Position numbers and translations under genes: made by a program
The notes under the pieces: generated by a model
The model's input: only the letters and a program-made list of their open reading frames with translations
Told to the model about the DNA's origin: nothing
Databases searched by the model: none
Shown here: piece by piece, positions 1 through 7,722 of the stretch
Numbering within the stretch: position 1 is the first letter of the stretch
How the letters are laid out: every line of letters begins with the position of its first letter
NCBI RefSeq assembly: GCF_000739895.2
Contig: NZ_BBJS01000030.1
Span: forward strand, 62,001 to 126,000
Reading direction: 5' to 3'
DNA from: Sphingomonas paucimobilis NBRC 13935
GTDB lineage: Bacteria; Pseudomonadota; Alphaproteobacteria; Sphingomonadales; Sphingomonadaceae
DNA: 64,000 nucleotides

Positions 1-1050
1 GACCGCCGCCGTATGAGCGATCGGCGGCACGTTTCCGAACGGCGCGCGCAGGTTGTCGGACACCAGACGCGTCATGCGCTTGGTGGGGACCAGGATCGCA
101 AGCGACCAGTCGCGCTGGCCTAGCGCGAGGAGCCGTTGCCGGGCCTTCAGCACCTGAGCAACGAGCGAGGCATAGGCTTGATTCGGGTTCGACGCGAACC
201 AATCGGCTTCCACGCCCTGATACGGTTCGTCGCGAAACTTGCCCGTGAGGAGATGATTGCCGAAGATGGCAATATCGGTGCCTTTGCTGCGGTGATTGTC
301 GCCGGCGAGGTCGTGCTCCGACGGCGTGAACGCGGCCCTAAAATGGTTCAGCCGCTCGGGATCGGCACCGATGAAATCGAAAATGCGCTGCTCGGGATCG
401 GCCAGCGCGATCAGCGTGCTGCTCTTCCCAATCGCCTCGACGGCGCGCCATTGCTCGGCGCTGGTGTCCTGAAATTCGTCCAGGATGATGAACGGGTACA
501 TGGTCGAGACGAGCTCGCGCACCTTGGCCGAACCGTGCAGCAAGATGGCCACGCGCTCGGCGAACAGGTCGAAGCAGACCTTGCCTTCCTCAGTCGCGAG
601 CCGCATGCGTTCGGCAACTTCCAATGCCGCCTTCTGCGCTTTTTCCTCGTCCGACAGCTTCGACGGGGCCTTGAAGCCGCTGCGGATCGACGACAGCGCA
701 ATCGCTTCGTTCGGCGGCGTCAGGATCGTCATCCGCCGCGGAAACCCGACGAGGTAGCCATGGGCCTTGAGTATGCGCCAGAAGAACGAGTGATAGGTAT
801 CAACCTCGATCCGCTTCTTTTCCTCCTTGGTGACTGACCGCTCTTCGTCGATCGCCTCGAACACGCGTGAGACGGTCGCGCGCGCGAAACTCAGGAAAAG
901 GATGCGCTGCCCAGGCCGCAATTTTTCACGCGCTATCTTCGCCGCCTTCAGGATCGACACCGTGGTCTTGCCCGAGCCGGGACCGCCGACGACGAGCTGG
1001 GGCCCGTCCGCGGCCAGAACTTCCTTTTGTGACGGCGTCAGGTCGACCAT
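1..1050 (-). CDS. UvrD/Rep-type SF1 helicase, GajB-like (partial, C-terminus beyond window)
   Basis: The minus strand is open from an ATG at 1050 to the window edge, giving about 350 residues of a superfamily 1 helicase. Visible motifs are a Walker A near the N-terminus (GGPGSGKTT), a TYHSFFWRIL segment typical of UvrD family members, motif II as ILDEFQDT, and a motif III-like ALADPEQRIFDF. The ATG lies 9 bp after the stop of the OLD-family nuclease gene, so the two are almost certainly cotranscribed. An OLD nuclease directly followed by a UvrD-like helicase is the Gabija arrangement (GajA-GajB), also called class 2 OLD. The C-terminal half is outside the window, so its length and remaining motifs cannot be checked. 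It could instead be a generic UvrD paralogue, but the pairing makes the defence role more likely. Confidence 0.85.
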   Translation of the reverse strand, partial: MVDLTPSQKEVLAADGPQLVVGGPGSGKTTVSILKAAKIAREKLRPGQRILFLSFARATVSRVFEAIDEERSVTKEEKKRIEVDTYHSFFWRILKAHGYLVGFPRRMTILTPPNEAIALSSIRSGFKAPSKLSDEEKAQKAALEVAERMRLATEEGKVCFDLFAERVAILLHGSAKVRELVSTMYPFIILDEFQDTSAEQWRAVEAIGKSSTLIALADPEQRIFDFIGADPERLNHFRAAFTPSEHDLAGDNHRSKGTDIAIFGNHLLTGKFRDEPYQGVEADWFASNPNQAYASLVAQVLKARQRLLALGQRDWSLAILVPTKRMTRLVSDNLRAPFGNVPPIAHTAAV

Positions 1051-1058
1051 GGCACCCT

Positions 1059-2954
1059 CTAAGCAGCGGGTCCGAGGCCGGTCTGCCCGCCATTCCCGGC
1101 CAGCGGCACGGGCGGAGCCGGTGGAGCGGGCGGCGCTGGCGAGACTGGGGGCGCTGGCGGTACTGGCGGTGCCGCAACGGGCGCGGGCGGCGGATCACAG
1201 ATGGCCTTTAGCGTTATGCAGGCGTCGCGGATCCACGACGGAATCTCGGCCTCGAAACACTGACCTAGAAAATCGGCGATGCCCCAATTGCCTTTGGCCC
1301 AACCGAAATACTCTTTGAGCGCCGGGATCAGATTGGCCTTGGGATCGGGATATCTGCCGAGAATGTGCAGCGGCCAATCGAGCGCATCCGAGAACCGCTC
1401 GAGCGCGTCCTGAGTCGTATTCTTGAGGATCAGATCCTCGATCCCCTTTTCGTCGTGCATAAAGAGCCGCTCGACCTGGGCCTCGATCGCCGCCTTCGCC
1501 GGATCAGTCTGCTTGTCGCATAGCGCGAAGGTCCGCTTGCCAAGGCCCTTATACAGCCCCGCGAGGTCGGCGATCTGCGACTCGGTCCCTGCATCGATAA
1601 TGCAGATGCCCAGCGCCTCGATCGAGGCATAGGTCGCGGCATTAAGCTCGGCCAGTCGGCGCGCGGCCACGGGGAAGGCGCTGGCCTCGGTCGCCCCTTC
1701 GGCGATCAGCACGCGGCGAGATAGAAGACCCTCGCAGAAGCGGGTGCGAAACTCCTGACGGTAGCGCTTGTGCTTGACGCTATCGGGCAACGCGATCTGC
1801 GCCTGGCTCAGTGTGCCCACACTGTCCCGTGACAGAATCACAGTCTCGTCCAGCTTGAACTCCTCAAGGACGTAGGGCGAATGCGACGTGACGATCGACT
1901 GCGCCGCCAGCTTGCGCAGCTCGTGCACGATCCGCTTCTGCGCATAGGGCGGAATCGCCGTCTCGACCTCCTCCATGGCGAAGATGACGTTCTGCTTGTC
2001 CTCGGCGATCTGCGACAGCATCGCCAAGACCAGCATGTTGATCGTGCCGGTGCCCTGCCGGAAGAACGGCGCCGCATGAGTACCGTCGCCGGTCGCGATG
2101 AAGGCGGTCACGACCTTGCGCAGGTGCTCGCGCGTCAGGTTCGACACCTTGAGGTGCGGCTTCACGCCCCATTCGCGCGGCACATATTTCTTCAGTGACT
2201 TGTCGATGCTATCTAGCACCCCGGAAATGCCGATTGCCGGATCGCTTGCCACGTCGATTCCGGCGAGCGTTCCGATAGTTCCTTCCCACATCTGCGGCCG
2301 GATTTCCTTCAGGCGCAGGATGATGTCGAGGAGGCTGCCGTGCTCCAAGCTGAGAGCCCGCGACCCCGTGCGCAGCGAGCGCAGAAAAAGGAAGCCGCAG
2401 TGTTGCTTGTCCTTCTTTGAGAAGGGCTCGGGCTTGTCGCCTTCGATCAGGCTGCGCGAATAGAACGTATTGCCGGTAAAATCGTCTTCGTCCGGGTCAT
2501 AGGCGCCGATGAAGGTGACACGCAGCGCGGCCTTAATGTCCGCTGCATCGATCCCCGCCGGATTGGCATCAGTGAAGAAATCGCCCGTCGCGACGTTGAG
2601 CCACTCGATATGCCCGCCGAACCTGGCCTCCTGCTCTTCGGACAGGCCAATGATGGTGACTTCAACCGTGATTTTCGGCGTCTCACCGGGGGCCGCGTCC
2701 GCACCCTTATCCGGCTCAGCGCCTTCCTCGGGCGCCGCTGGAGCGACGGCGAGATAGTTGCCCTCGAAAAAATCATGCTCGTCGACTGGCGGGCGCCGGC
2801 TCAGTCGATCCGGACCCAGCGCAAGGTCTATTGCTTCGAGAACAGAGGATTTGCCCGTATTATTGTCGCCGATGAGGACAGCGTGGTCAGGCAGGACCAG
2901 CGTCGTCGAACTGATGCCCCGAAAATTATCGATCGATACGGCGTAGATCTTCAA
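1059..2954 (-). CDS. OLD-family ATP-dependent endonuclease, GajA-like (Gabija)
   Basis: The 631-aa protein starts MKIYAVSIDNFRGI, the usual OLD/RecF-like N-terminal strand, with Walker A GDNNTGKS at residues 29-36. A signature-like RQGTGTINML, a Walker B-like VIFAMEEVE and an H-loop-like SIVTSHSPY follow, completing an ABC-type ATPase. A TOPRIM domain comes next, with LIAEGATEASAF (E419, E423) and ALCDKQ (D480) as likely metal ligands. The C-terminal ~45 residues are an unusual Pro/Ala/Val-rich low-complexity tail. GajA proteins are usually nearer 580 residues, so the tail and some insertions account for the extra length. In known Gabija systems GajA is a nucleotide-sensitive DNA nickase and GajB the partner helicase. 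The neighbouring helicase gene supports that assignment; the tail is an oddity of this copy. Confidence 0.85.
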   Translation of the reverse strand: MKIYAVSIDNFRGISSTTLVLPDHAVLIGDNNTGKSSVLEAIDLALGPDRLSRRPPVDEHDFFEGNYLAVAPAAPEEGAEPDKGADAAPGETPKITVEVTIIGLSEEQEARFGGHIEWLNVATGDFFTDANPAGIDAADIKAALRVTFIGAYDPDEDDFTGNTFYSRSLIEGDKPEPFSKKDKQHCGFLFLRSLRTGSRALSLEHGSLLDIILRLKEIRPQMWEGTIGTLAGIDVASDPAIGISGVLDSIDKSLKKYVPREWGVKPHLKVSNLTREHLRKVVTAFIATGDGTHAAPFFRQGTGTINMLVLAMLSQIAEDKQNVIFAMEEVETAIPPYAQKRIVHELRKLAAQSIVTSHSPYVLEEFKLDETVILSRDSVGTLSQAQIALPDSVKHKRYRQEFRTRFCEGLLSRRVLIAEGATEASAFPVAARRLAELNAATYASIEALGICIIDAGTESQIADLAGLYKGLGKRTFALCDKQTDPAKAAIEAQVERLFMHDEKGIEDLILKNTTQDALERFSDALDWPLHILGRYPDPKANLIPALKEYFGWAKGNWGIADFLGQCFEAEIPSWIRDACITLKAICDPPPAPVAAPPVPPAPPVSPAPPAPPAPPVPLAGNGGQTGLGPAA

Positions 2955-3124
2955 CGCAGCCCTCCCCGGCGCAATGCAGTTCTAAAGTTTTATCTCTCCA
3001 CAGTTACCTCGGATTGAATCAGACGTCACTCGCCTTTTTGGAAAATTACCGAGAAGATGGACGAGCGGCAGGGATTTGGAATGCAGCCACTGAGGCCGGT
3101 CGAACATTTTTTCGGACAAGGTCC

Positions 3125-5389
3125 TCATGCCTGCAACATCCGCGACGGAAGCCCCGTCCCCTTCATCGTCCCGATAAAATCATATGCTTCGCCGGTTCGG
3201 GGCGCGAACCAATACAGCAGTAGCAGATCCCGCGTCCCGCCTTGATCAAGCGCGCTGCTCGTTGCCCGCGCGACATTGGCGTGAAAGGTTTCCGGATCGG
3301 GAGGTGGCCCGATTACGAACGAGATGGTCGATGCGCGCTCCGCCTCGCCCGACGTGATGCCGCTGGTGAAAAAGCTGTCGACGGATTTCTCAATCGTCCG
3401 CCAGCCTTCGCGCAGCAAGCGATCGGCAGCCTTCTGCGTCTCGAAGTCGAAGCTCAGAAGCCGATGACCGAACCGCGTCCAGCCCGCAGGCTTCTTGTCC
3501 TCGAGGGATCGCAATATCGCCCCCCAAGTTTCGGTCCTGCGGATCGGAAAAGATAGCGTCCCCGCCGCCTTAGCCTCGCTGTAGCCATGCGCGACCTTCG
3601 CGGAACGTCCATACAGCCACAGCTCGCCATCGCGGCCCGCGCTCGGTACGTTGAACTGCGTGTCCAGATAGAATGCGAGCAAATCCAGTTCATCTGCGAC
3701 ATACGCCACCTGCCGCTCGAAGGCCTCACGGCGGCTCAGGTAGTGGCACCGCTCGACCTGCATCGTTAGCACCTCCATGACCGTTTCCAGCTCGAAGATG
3801 CTCATCGTCGGGGCTATGTCAGCCGTCTCCGGTATCAGACCCGCCTCCTTCAGCCTCGGCCAATGCGCAGAGAGTGGGCCTACCGAATCCAGCACCACGT
3901 TCACGCGAACGATGTCACGGATCACGTCGGCATCGATCTCAAGGACACCGTCGTCGGTCCTGAAATTCAAGACGCCGTGCGCGTCCTTCAGCATGCGCTT
4001 GAATCGGGCCGACTGGTCCGATGGATCGACAACCAGTTTCCGCAGCGCACCCTTCAGACTGTTCAAGGCGCCGCGTCGAGCCGGACCGTCGATCTTGGCT
4101 GACTTTGCCTCGAATACGATGACCGTCTTGTCGACCACCGCTACGATGTCGGATTCGTAGTTCCGGCCATCCGCCGGATCTGTCCAGAGCACCGACCTGT
4201 GTATCTCCGCGTCGGGCAGGAATGTCGCCAGGGTCGAGCGCAGCTTCCGCTCCAGCCACTCCGCGCGCTGATCCTCGACTCCCGACTTCGTCGAAGGCAA
4301 TCTGTTGCAAACCTCCTGAAACGTCTCTGCCAGATTGGTCCCTAGACTATGTGGGTTGCACAGAAAGTATCGGCCGTCGTCCAGCTTTACGAATGGTCTC
4401 AGCCTGACAGGGTTATCAAGGTGAAGGTGATGAAGCTGATCATCTCCAACCTCCCCGAAGCGCAAGGAGATTGTGTCGATAAGGCCGAGCAAACCTTGGC
4501 TGTTCGCGACGACGGCGGGCGCCACAAGTTCCTCGCTGGTGAAAGTCATCATGGACGCAAACCGGCCTTCGGAGAGCGACCACAGCCCAGCCTCGACCAC
4601 ACGCCGATCATACCGGTGCGGCATCATTTCCGCCTCAACCTTAGCCGCAACCTCTGCGCTGAGCGGCTCCACGAACGCCCGTATCATCGCTATGCCGGAT
4701 TTCTTTCGCATCCAGCTGCGAAGCCAAGCCATGTGAGACTCAAGACGCCGGTTGATCGTCTCGATCGCTCCCAGCATCACCGTGATGAGATCGTCGGGAT
4801 CGCACCCATGCTGCCGCCGGAAGGTTTCCCGCACCGCCGCCGCTAGCGCACTAGCATATTCTTCCGTCTGATGAACGTGGCGAGCGCCCCTGATCGCCAT
4901 CGTCCAGTCGCGCAGCAGTGAGAGCAGTTCCAGCCGATCGTTTTGCTCCAGATCTGCTGTCAGCTTCCGAAGCCAAGTATGCCGGTACGCCTGTCCATTC
5001 TCCTCCAGGAGATCGATACTGTCCTGCGTGAAACGGGCAACGTCGATGCCAGCACCTTTGCCATCGTCAACCCGCTCGGCCGACAGCGCCAACGCCTGCA
5101 GTATCTCCACGTGCCAGACCTCGATGCCCTTCTTGCCAGGCTCCTTCTGCAGGCCGGCGATCCTGAAGAACATCGCAAAGGCGACGCGCGCAAGCACCTC
5201 GACCGCATCGTGTTCGGTGATTAGGACACGGAGTTGAGAGAGAGTTGTCTCGTACGTCCGTTGGGCGGTGTCACCCGCTTCGTTTGCCTTGGCAATTCTT
5301 TCGGGCGTCCATCGCTGTCCTTTCGGCATACCCCCCCAGTCGATCACGCGATCCCCACCTTCAATACGGTTTGACGCTTCCTTCGCCAT
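3125..5389 (-). CDS. Large uncharacterised protein with PD-(D/E)XK-like nuclease motif
   Basis: A 754-aa protein I cannot assign to a named family. In its middle is a segment reading ESDIVAVVDKTVIVFEAK, with D414, E427 and K429 spaced like the D...ExK core of PD-(D/E)XK/Mrr-type nucleases. The N-terminal 400 residues are mostly helical in composition, with no Walker motifs. The C-terminal 250 residues are also unrecognised. It lies upstream of the GajA-like gene on the same strand with a 170-bp gap, so it could be a third defence component or a separate gene. The longest frame starts at 5389 without a clear ribosome site; an internal ATG at 5329 (MPKGQRW) follows a G-rich stretch and may be the true start. 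Nuclease activity is inferred from the motif only. Confidence 0.7.
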   Translation of the reverse strand: MAKEASNRIEGGDRVIDWGGMPKGQRWTPERIAKANEAGDTAQRTYETTLSQLRVLITEHDAVEVLARVAFAMFFRIAGLQKEPGKKGIEVWHVEILQALALSAERVDDGKGAGIDVARFTQDSIDLLEENGQAYRHTWLRKLTADLEQNDRLELLSLLRDWTMAIRGARHVHQTEEYASALAAAVRETFRRQHGCDPDDLITVMLGAIETINRRLESHMAWLRSWMRKKSGIAMIRAFVEPLSAEVAAKVEAEMMPHRYDRRVVEAGLWSLSEGRFASMMTFTSEELVAPAVVANSQGLLGLIDTISLRFGEVGDDQLHHLHLDNPVRLRPFVKLDDGRYFLCNPHSLGTNLAETFQEVCNRLPSTKSGVEDQRAEWLERKLRSTLATFLPDAEIHRSVLWTDPADGRNYESDIVAVVDKTVIVFEAKSAKIDGPARRGALNSLKGALRKLVVDPSDQSARFKRMLKDAHGVLNFRTDDGVLEIDADVIRDIVRVNVVLDSVGPLSAHWPRLKEAGLIPETADIAPTMSIFELETVMEVLTMQVERCHYLSRREAFERQVAYVADELDLLAFYLDTQFNVPSAGRDGELWLYGRSAKVAHGYSEAKAAGTLSFPIRRTETWGAILRSLEDKKPAGWTRFGHRLLSFDFETQKAADRLLREGWRTIEKSVDSFFTSGITSGEAERASTISFVIGPPPDPETFHANVARATSSALDQGGTRDLLLLYWFAPRTGEAYDFIGTMKGTGLPSRMLQA

Positions 5390-5774
5390 CGCGAACGACG
5401 GCAGACCGCTCGCGCGGTAGCAGGATGCAATGTGCCAACGACGGCGATATTGCTCAAGACTTGTGCGGGATTTCTACCGCGCTTTGATCTTTGGGATCGG
5501 CGGAGGCATGTCGGAGGAAGCTCACCTCGCGTCACAGGTGCGCGAATAGTAGCTATCCTGGAACCGTCCTTCGAAACCTGCCAGTCCGCGCTCGGCCCAG
5601 TTCCAGCTAGGTGCGAGGCAGGGCAGGCGAAAGTTGGTTGTCGGGTTTTGGCGAGAACTGCCGTTGAGCTCGGCGCGAGGGAATGACCGGTAAGTCCCAA
5701 GGGCGGCCGCCCCGGTGCCCGATAATGTAGTGGAATGACGTCTCGAGGCGCGATGGTGATAGCCACGTCCTCAT
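5390..5774. other. Intergenic, no gene recognised
   Basis: About 385 bp upstream of the 754-aa gene. A minus-strand open frame crosses it (5344-5913), but its translation has no domain-like character and it overlaps two better-supported genes. It probably contains the promoter for the defence cluster; I see no convincing -35/-10 pair. Confidence 0.4.
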
Positions 5775-5863
5775 ACCCTATACGGACGAGGCGACATATT
5801 CGGACACGAAGGTAACAATTTCGTTGGCAGGTGTCCGAATTCGCTGGCTCGTCCGTATAGGGT
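5775..5863. repeat. Long inverted repeat, two 33-bp arms around a 23-bp spacer
   Basis: The left arm is 5775-5807 and the right arm 5831-5863. When the right arm is reverse-complemented, the outer 16 bases (ACCCTATACGGACGAG) and the inner 10 bases (ATTCGGACAC) match exactly, while the 7 bases between them differ. Each arm also holds two CGGAC words. Two fixed boxes with a variable centre look more like protein-binding or recombination half-sites, or the abutted ends of a mobile element, than a transcription terminator; there is no T-run. It sits at the junction between the defence cluster and the mobilisation-type genes. Confidence 0.8.
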
Positions 5864-5885
5864 GATAGACCTCGACCAGGGTCCG

Positions 5886-6377
5886 TCAGGCGGCCTGTGC
5901 CCACAGCGTGCACTGCGCGTCGTCATACTGGACGCCCGGCCGCGTGATCTGTCGGCTCAACCAGGCGCTGGCGCGTTCGATGCCCTCGCTCAGATCCTCG
6001 GCGGGCTTGCCGTCGATATGCACGATCTCGCGCGGCGCGAGCCGGAAATGCCCACGCACATGGGCCTGCGGCAGGATCAGCCCGCGCTTGCCCGTCTTCG
6101 ACAGCCACGGGCGGCAGCCGCTCTGGGTGTGGCAGCGGCCATCGCGCGGTAGGAACAGCGCAATGCCAGTCAGCGCCGGGCTCGGACGGTTGCGAAATTC
6201 GAGGTGCAGCAGATCGTTGTCGGTCTCGACCGCATGGCGGCCCATCTCGATCTTTTCCTCGATCTCGAGCGCATCGCCACCGGTGATGACGACGCCGGGT
6301 TTGAGCTTGCGGCTGCCGAGCAGCAGCTTCACGACGGCGCGGGTGACGGCGGCTTCGTAGGTCGTGGTGGTCATCAT
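5886..6377 (-). CDS. Hypothetical protein (163 aa)
   Basis: Unrecognised small protein. I place the start at the ATG at 6377 (MMTTTTYEAAVTRAV) because an AAGGAG sequence lies 6 bases before it, although the frame is open further upstream. No signal peptide or membrane segment is visible. It reads as a soluble mixed alpha/beta protein with two tryptophans near the C-terminus and a QSGCRPWL stretch in the middle. It follows the gene at 6430-6948 in the same direction and the two look like one transcription unit. Genes of this kind often accompany relaxase genes on sphingomonad plasmids and islands, but no function can be read from the sequence. Confidence 0.65.
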   Translation of the reverse strand: MMTTTTYEAAVTRAVVKLLLGSRKLKPGVVITGGDALEIEEKIEMGRHAVETDNDLLHLEFRNRPSPALTGIALFLPRDGRCHTQSGCRPWLSKTGKRGLILPQAHVRGHFRLAPREIVHIDGKPAEDLSEGIERASAWLSRQITRPGVQYDDAQCTLWAQAA

Positions 6378-6429
6378 TCTATCTCCTTGTTTCATCCCCG
6401 CATCGGGGCCGTTCATCATGTCGTTCATC

Positions 6430-6948
6430 TCAACCCTGGTGCTCGCTGCGGCAGGCGCGCACGATCTGGGCGGCGGCGCACTCCAGTCCGGCAGTGCGGT
6501 CCCACAAGCAGTTCCAGGGCAGCCGGGTGCCGATCTCGACTCCGTGGCGGCCGAGCTTCACCGACAGCCCGCCACGAGCGGGCACGAGATGCAGGCCCTG
6601 GTCGCGGTCCCGAAAGAAGTTGAGGTCGGTGAGCAGCAGCGGTCCGGTGATCGAGCGCAGCGCGACATCGACGCGGACGGGGTCGATGGTTTCCGGGTGA
6701 AAACCATGCCGGATCAGCAGCGTGTCGCGACGCCGCGTGGCGGCACAGCGCAGCAGCGCCTGGTCGAACAGCGGCTCGGTGACCGGCGTCATCGCGATGA
6801 TGACGTTATGGTCGAGGCATTCGACCGCGCCGGGCAGGCCGGAGTTGCCGAACAGCGGCGCGGGTTCGTCGTAGCCGAGGGCTGCGAGGGCATAGTTCAT
6901 CAGCGCGACCGAGGCGCTCGGCAAAACATCATGGATCATGGGGGGCAT
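6430..6948 (-). CDS. Hypothetical protein (172 aa)
   Basis: Unrecognised protein, starting MPPMIHDVLPSASVALMNY behind an AAAGG sequence. The composition is typical of a soluble protein: there is a GLPGAVECLDHNVIIAM region, a repeated-Arg CAATRRRDTL segment and a C-terminal LPWNCLWDRTAGLECAAAQI. No membrane helices, signal sequence or metal-binding cluster is obvious. It lies between two other small minus-strand unknowns and is probably cotranscribed with the gene ending at 5886. Confidence 0.6.
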   Translation of the reverse strand: MPPMIHDVLPSASVALMNYALAALGYDEPAPLFGNSGLPGAVECLDHNVIIAMTPVTEPLFDQALLRCAATRRRDTLLIRHGFHPETIDPVRVDVALRSITGPLLLTDLNFFRDRDQGLHLVPARGGLSVKLGRHGVEIGTRLPWNCLWDRTAGLECAAAQIVRACRSEHQG

Positions 6949-7010
6949 CGAGCCTTTGTGGACGTACGTGATCCCCGGACCGGCTGGTCCGGATCAGGCC
7001 CCTTCGATTT

Positions 7011-7316
7011 TCATTTCTCGCCAGGGCTTCGCTCGGCCCCACCCGATCTTCCCTTCCTCACGCGGCAGCGGTCGCGGCCATCGCGAAAGATGGCGTTGCC
7101 GATCACGGCATAGCCCCAGTCGTCGAGCGTGCGGGCGCTGTCCACAATGGTGCCCGAGCGATGGATCGCGGCGGCCGGGCAATGTACCTCGGCCATGGCG
7201 GGCACCCAGCCAGCGATGGTGCCGGCGGGCTGACGTTGCCACCATTGCCCAGCGATCAGGGCGGTCAGCAGCAGGATGGCGCTCACGCGGAACACCAACG
7301 GAAGGCGGCGCTTCAT
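7011..7316 (-). CDS. Small exported or membrane-anchored protein (101 aa)
   Basis: The start is taken at the ATG at 7316, preceded by GAGGAAAG, rather than at the longer open frame. The N-terminus has a positively charged start (MKRRLPLVFR) and a hydrophobic helix (VSAILLLTALIAG), so it is a signal peptide or a single membrane anchor. The rest is short, with a HCPAAAIHRSGTIVD segment and an Arg/Lys-rich tail. No family is recognised. It is divergent from the S8 protease gene, with the hairpin-rich leader region in between. Confidence 0.6.
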   Translation of the reverse strand: MKRRLPLVFRVSAILLLTALIAGQWWQRQPAGTIAGWVPAMAEVHCPAAAIHRSGTIVDSARTLDDWGYAVIGNAIFRDGRDRCRVRKGRSGGAERSPGEK

Positions 7317-7500
7317 TTTCTTTCCTCGAGCAGATTGTCGCTGCTGGAGAGGGTAAGCTTCTCGAAATACGCCGGATTGTGCGGTCAGAAGCCGCCCAGC
7401 TTGCCACATGTTGCAGCAACTTGAACGTCGTTCCTGCACGGTGGGACTTGGTTCGTTAACGGGTTCCGCTTACACTAGTGCCGTTCGCCAGCAGGCGGAC

Positions 7501-7695
7501 CGAGGCGTGGAAACCTCGTGATGGGTAGCCGCATGCCCGGTCGAAAGAGATTTCGGCCGGGGAGCGGGCGTGGATGTCCAAGGCTCTTCCAGGGCCCAAA
7601 GACGCTCGCGCCTGTCTCATCACAGGTTTCCAATCCCCGGCTTACGGGCCGGCATCGCCTCGTTTCACGGGGCGGTGCCGCCGGCTGGGGAAGCC
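7501..7695 (+). promoter_or_regulatory. Hairpin-rich 5' leader of the S8 protease gene
   Basis: Several predicted stems follow one another just before the protease start. 7501-7518 has a CGAGG/CCTCG stem. 7537-7560 has a 10-bp stem with one G-U pair closed by a GAGA (GNRA) tetraloop. 7611-7626 has CCTGT/ACAGG. 7625-7631 pairs with 7689-7695 (GGTTTCC with GGAAGCC, one G-U) and encloses a GC-rich hairpin at 7648-7685. This layout resembles a structured leader or riboswitch, but I do not recognise a known class. The start codon follows at 7723. Confidence 0.45.
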
Positions 7696-7722
7696 GATGC
7701 ATCGCCCGACACGGGGGTGCGT

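Noticed and set aside
5344..5913. 189-aa minus-strand ORF between the defence cluster and the inverted repeat
   Set aside because: Overlaps two better-supported genes, covers the inverted repeat, and has no protein-like character.
7441..7722. Known riboswitch classes (cobalamin, c-di-GMP-I, glycine) in the protease leader
   Set aside because: The conserved core words of these classes are absent, although several stems are present.
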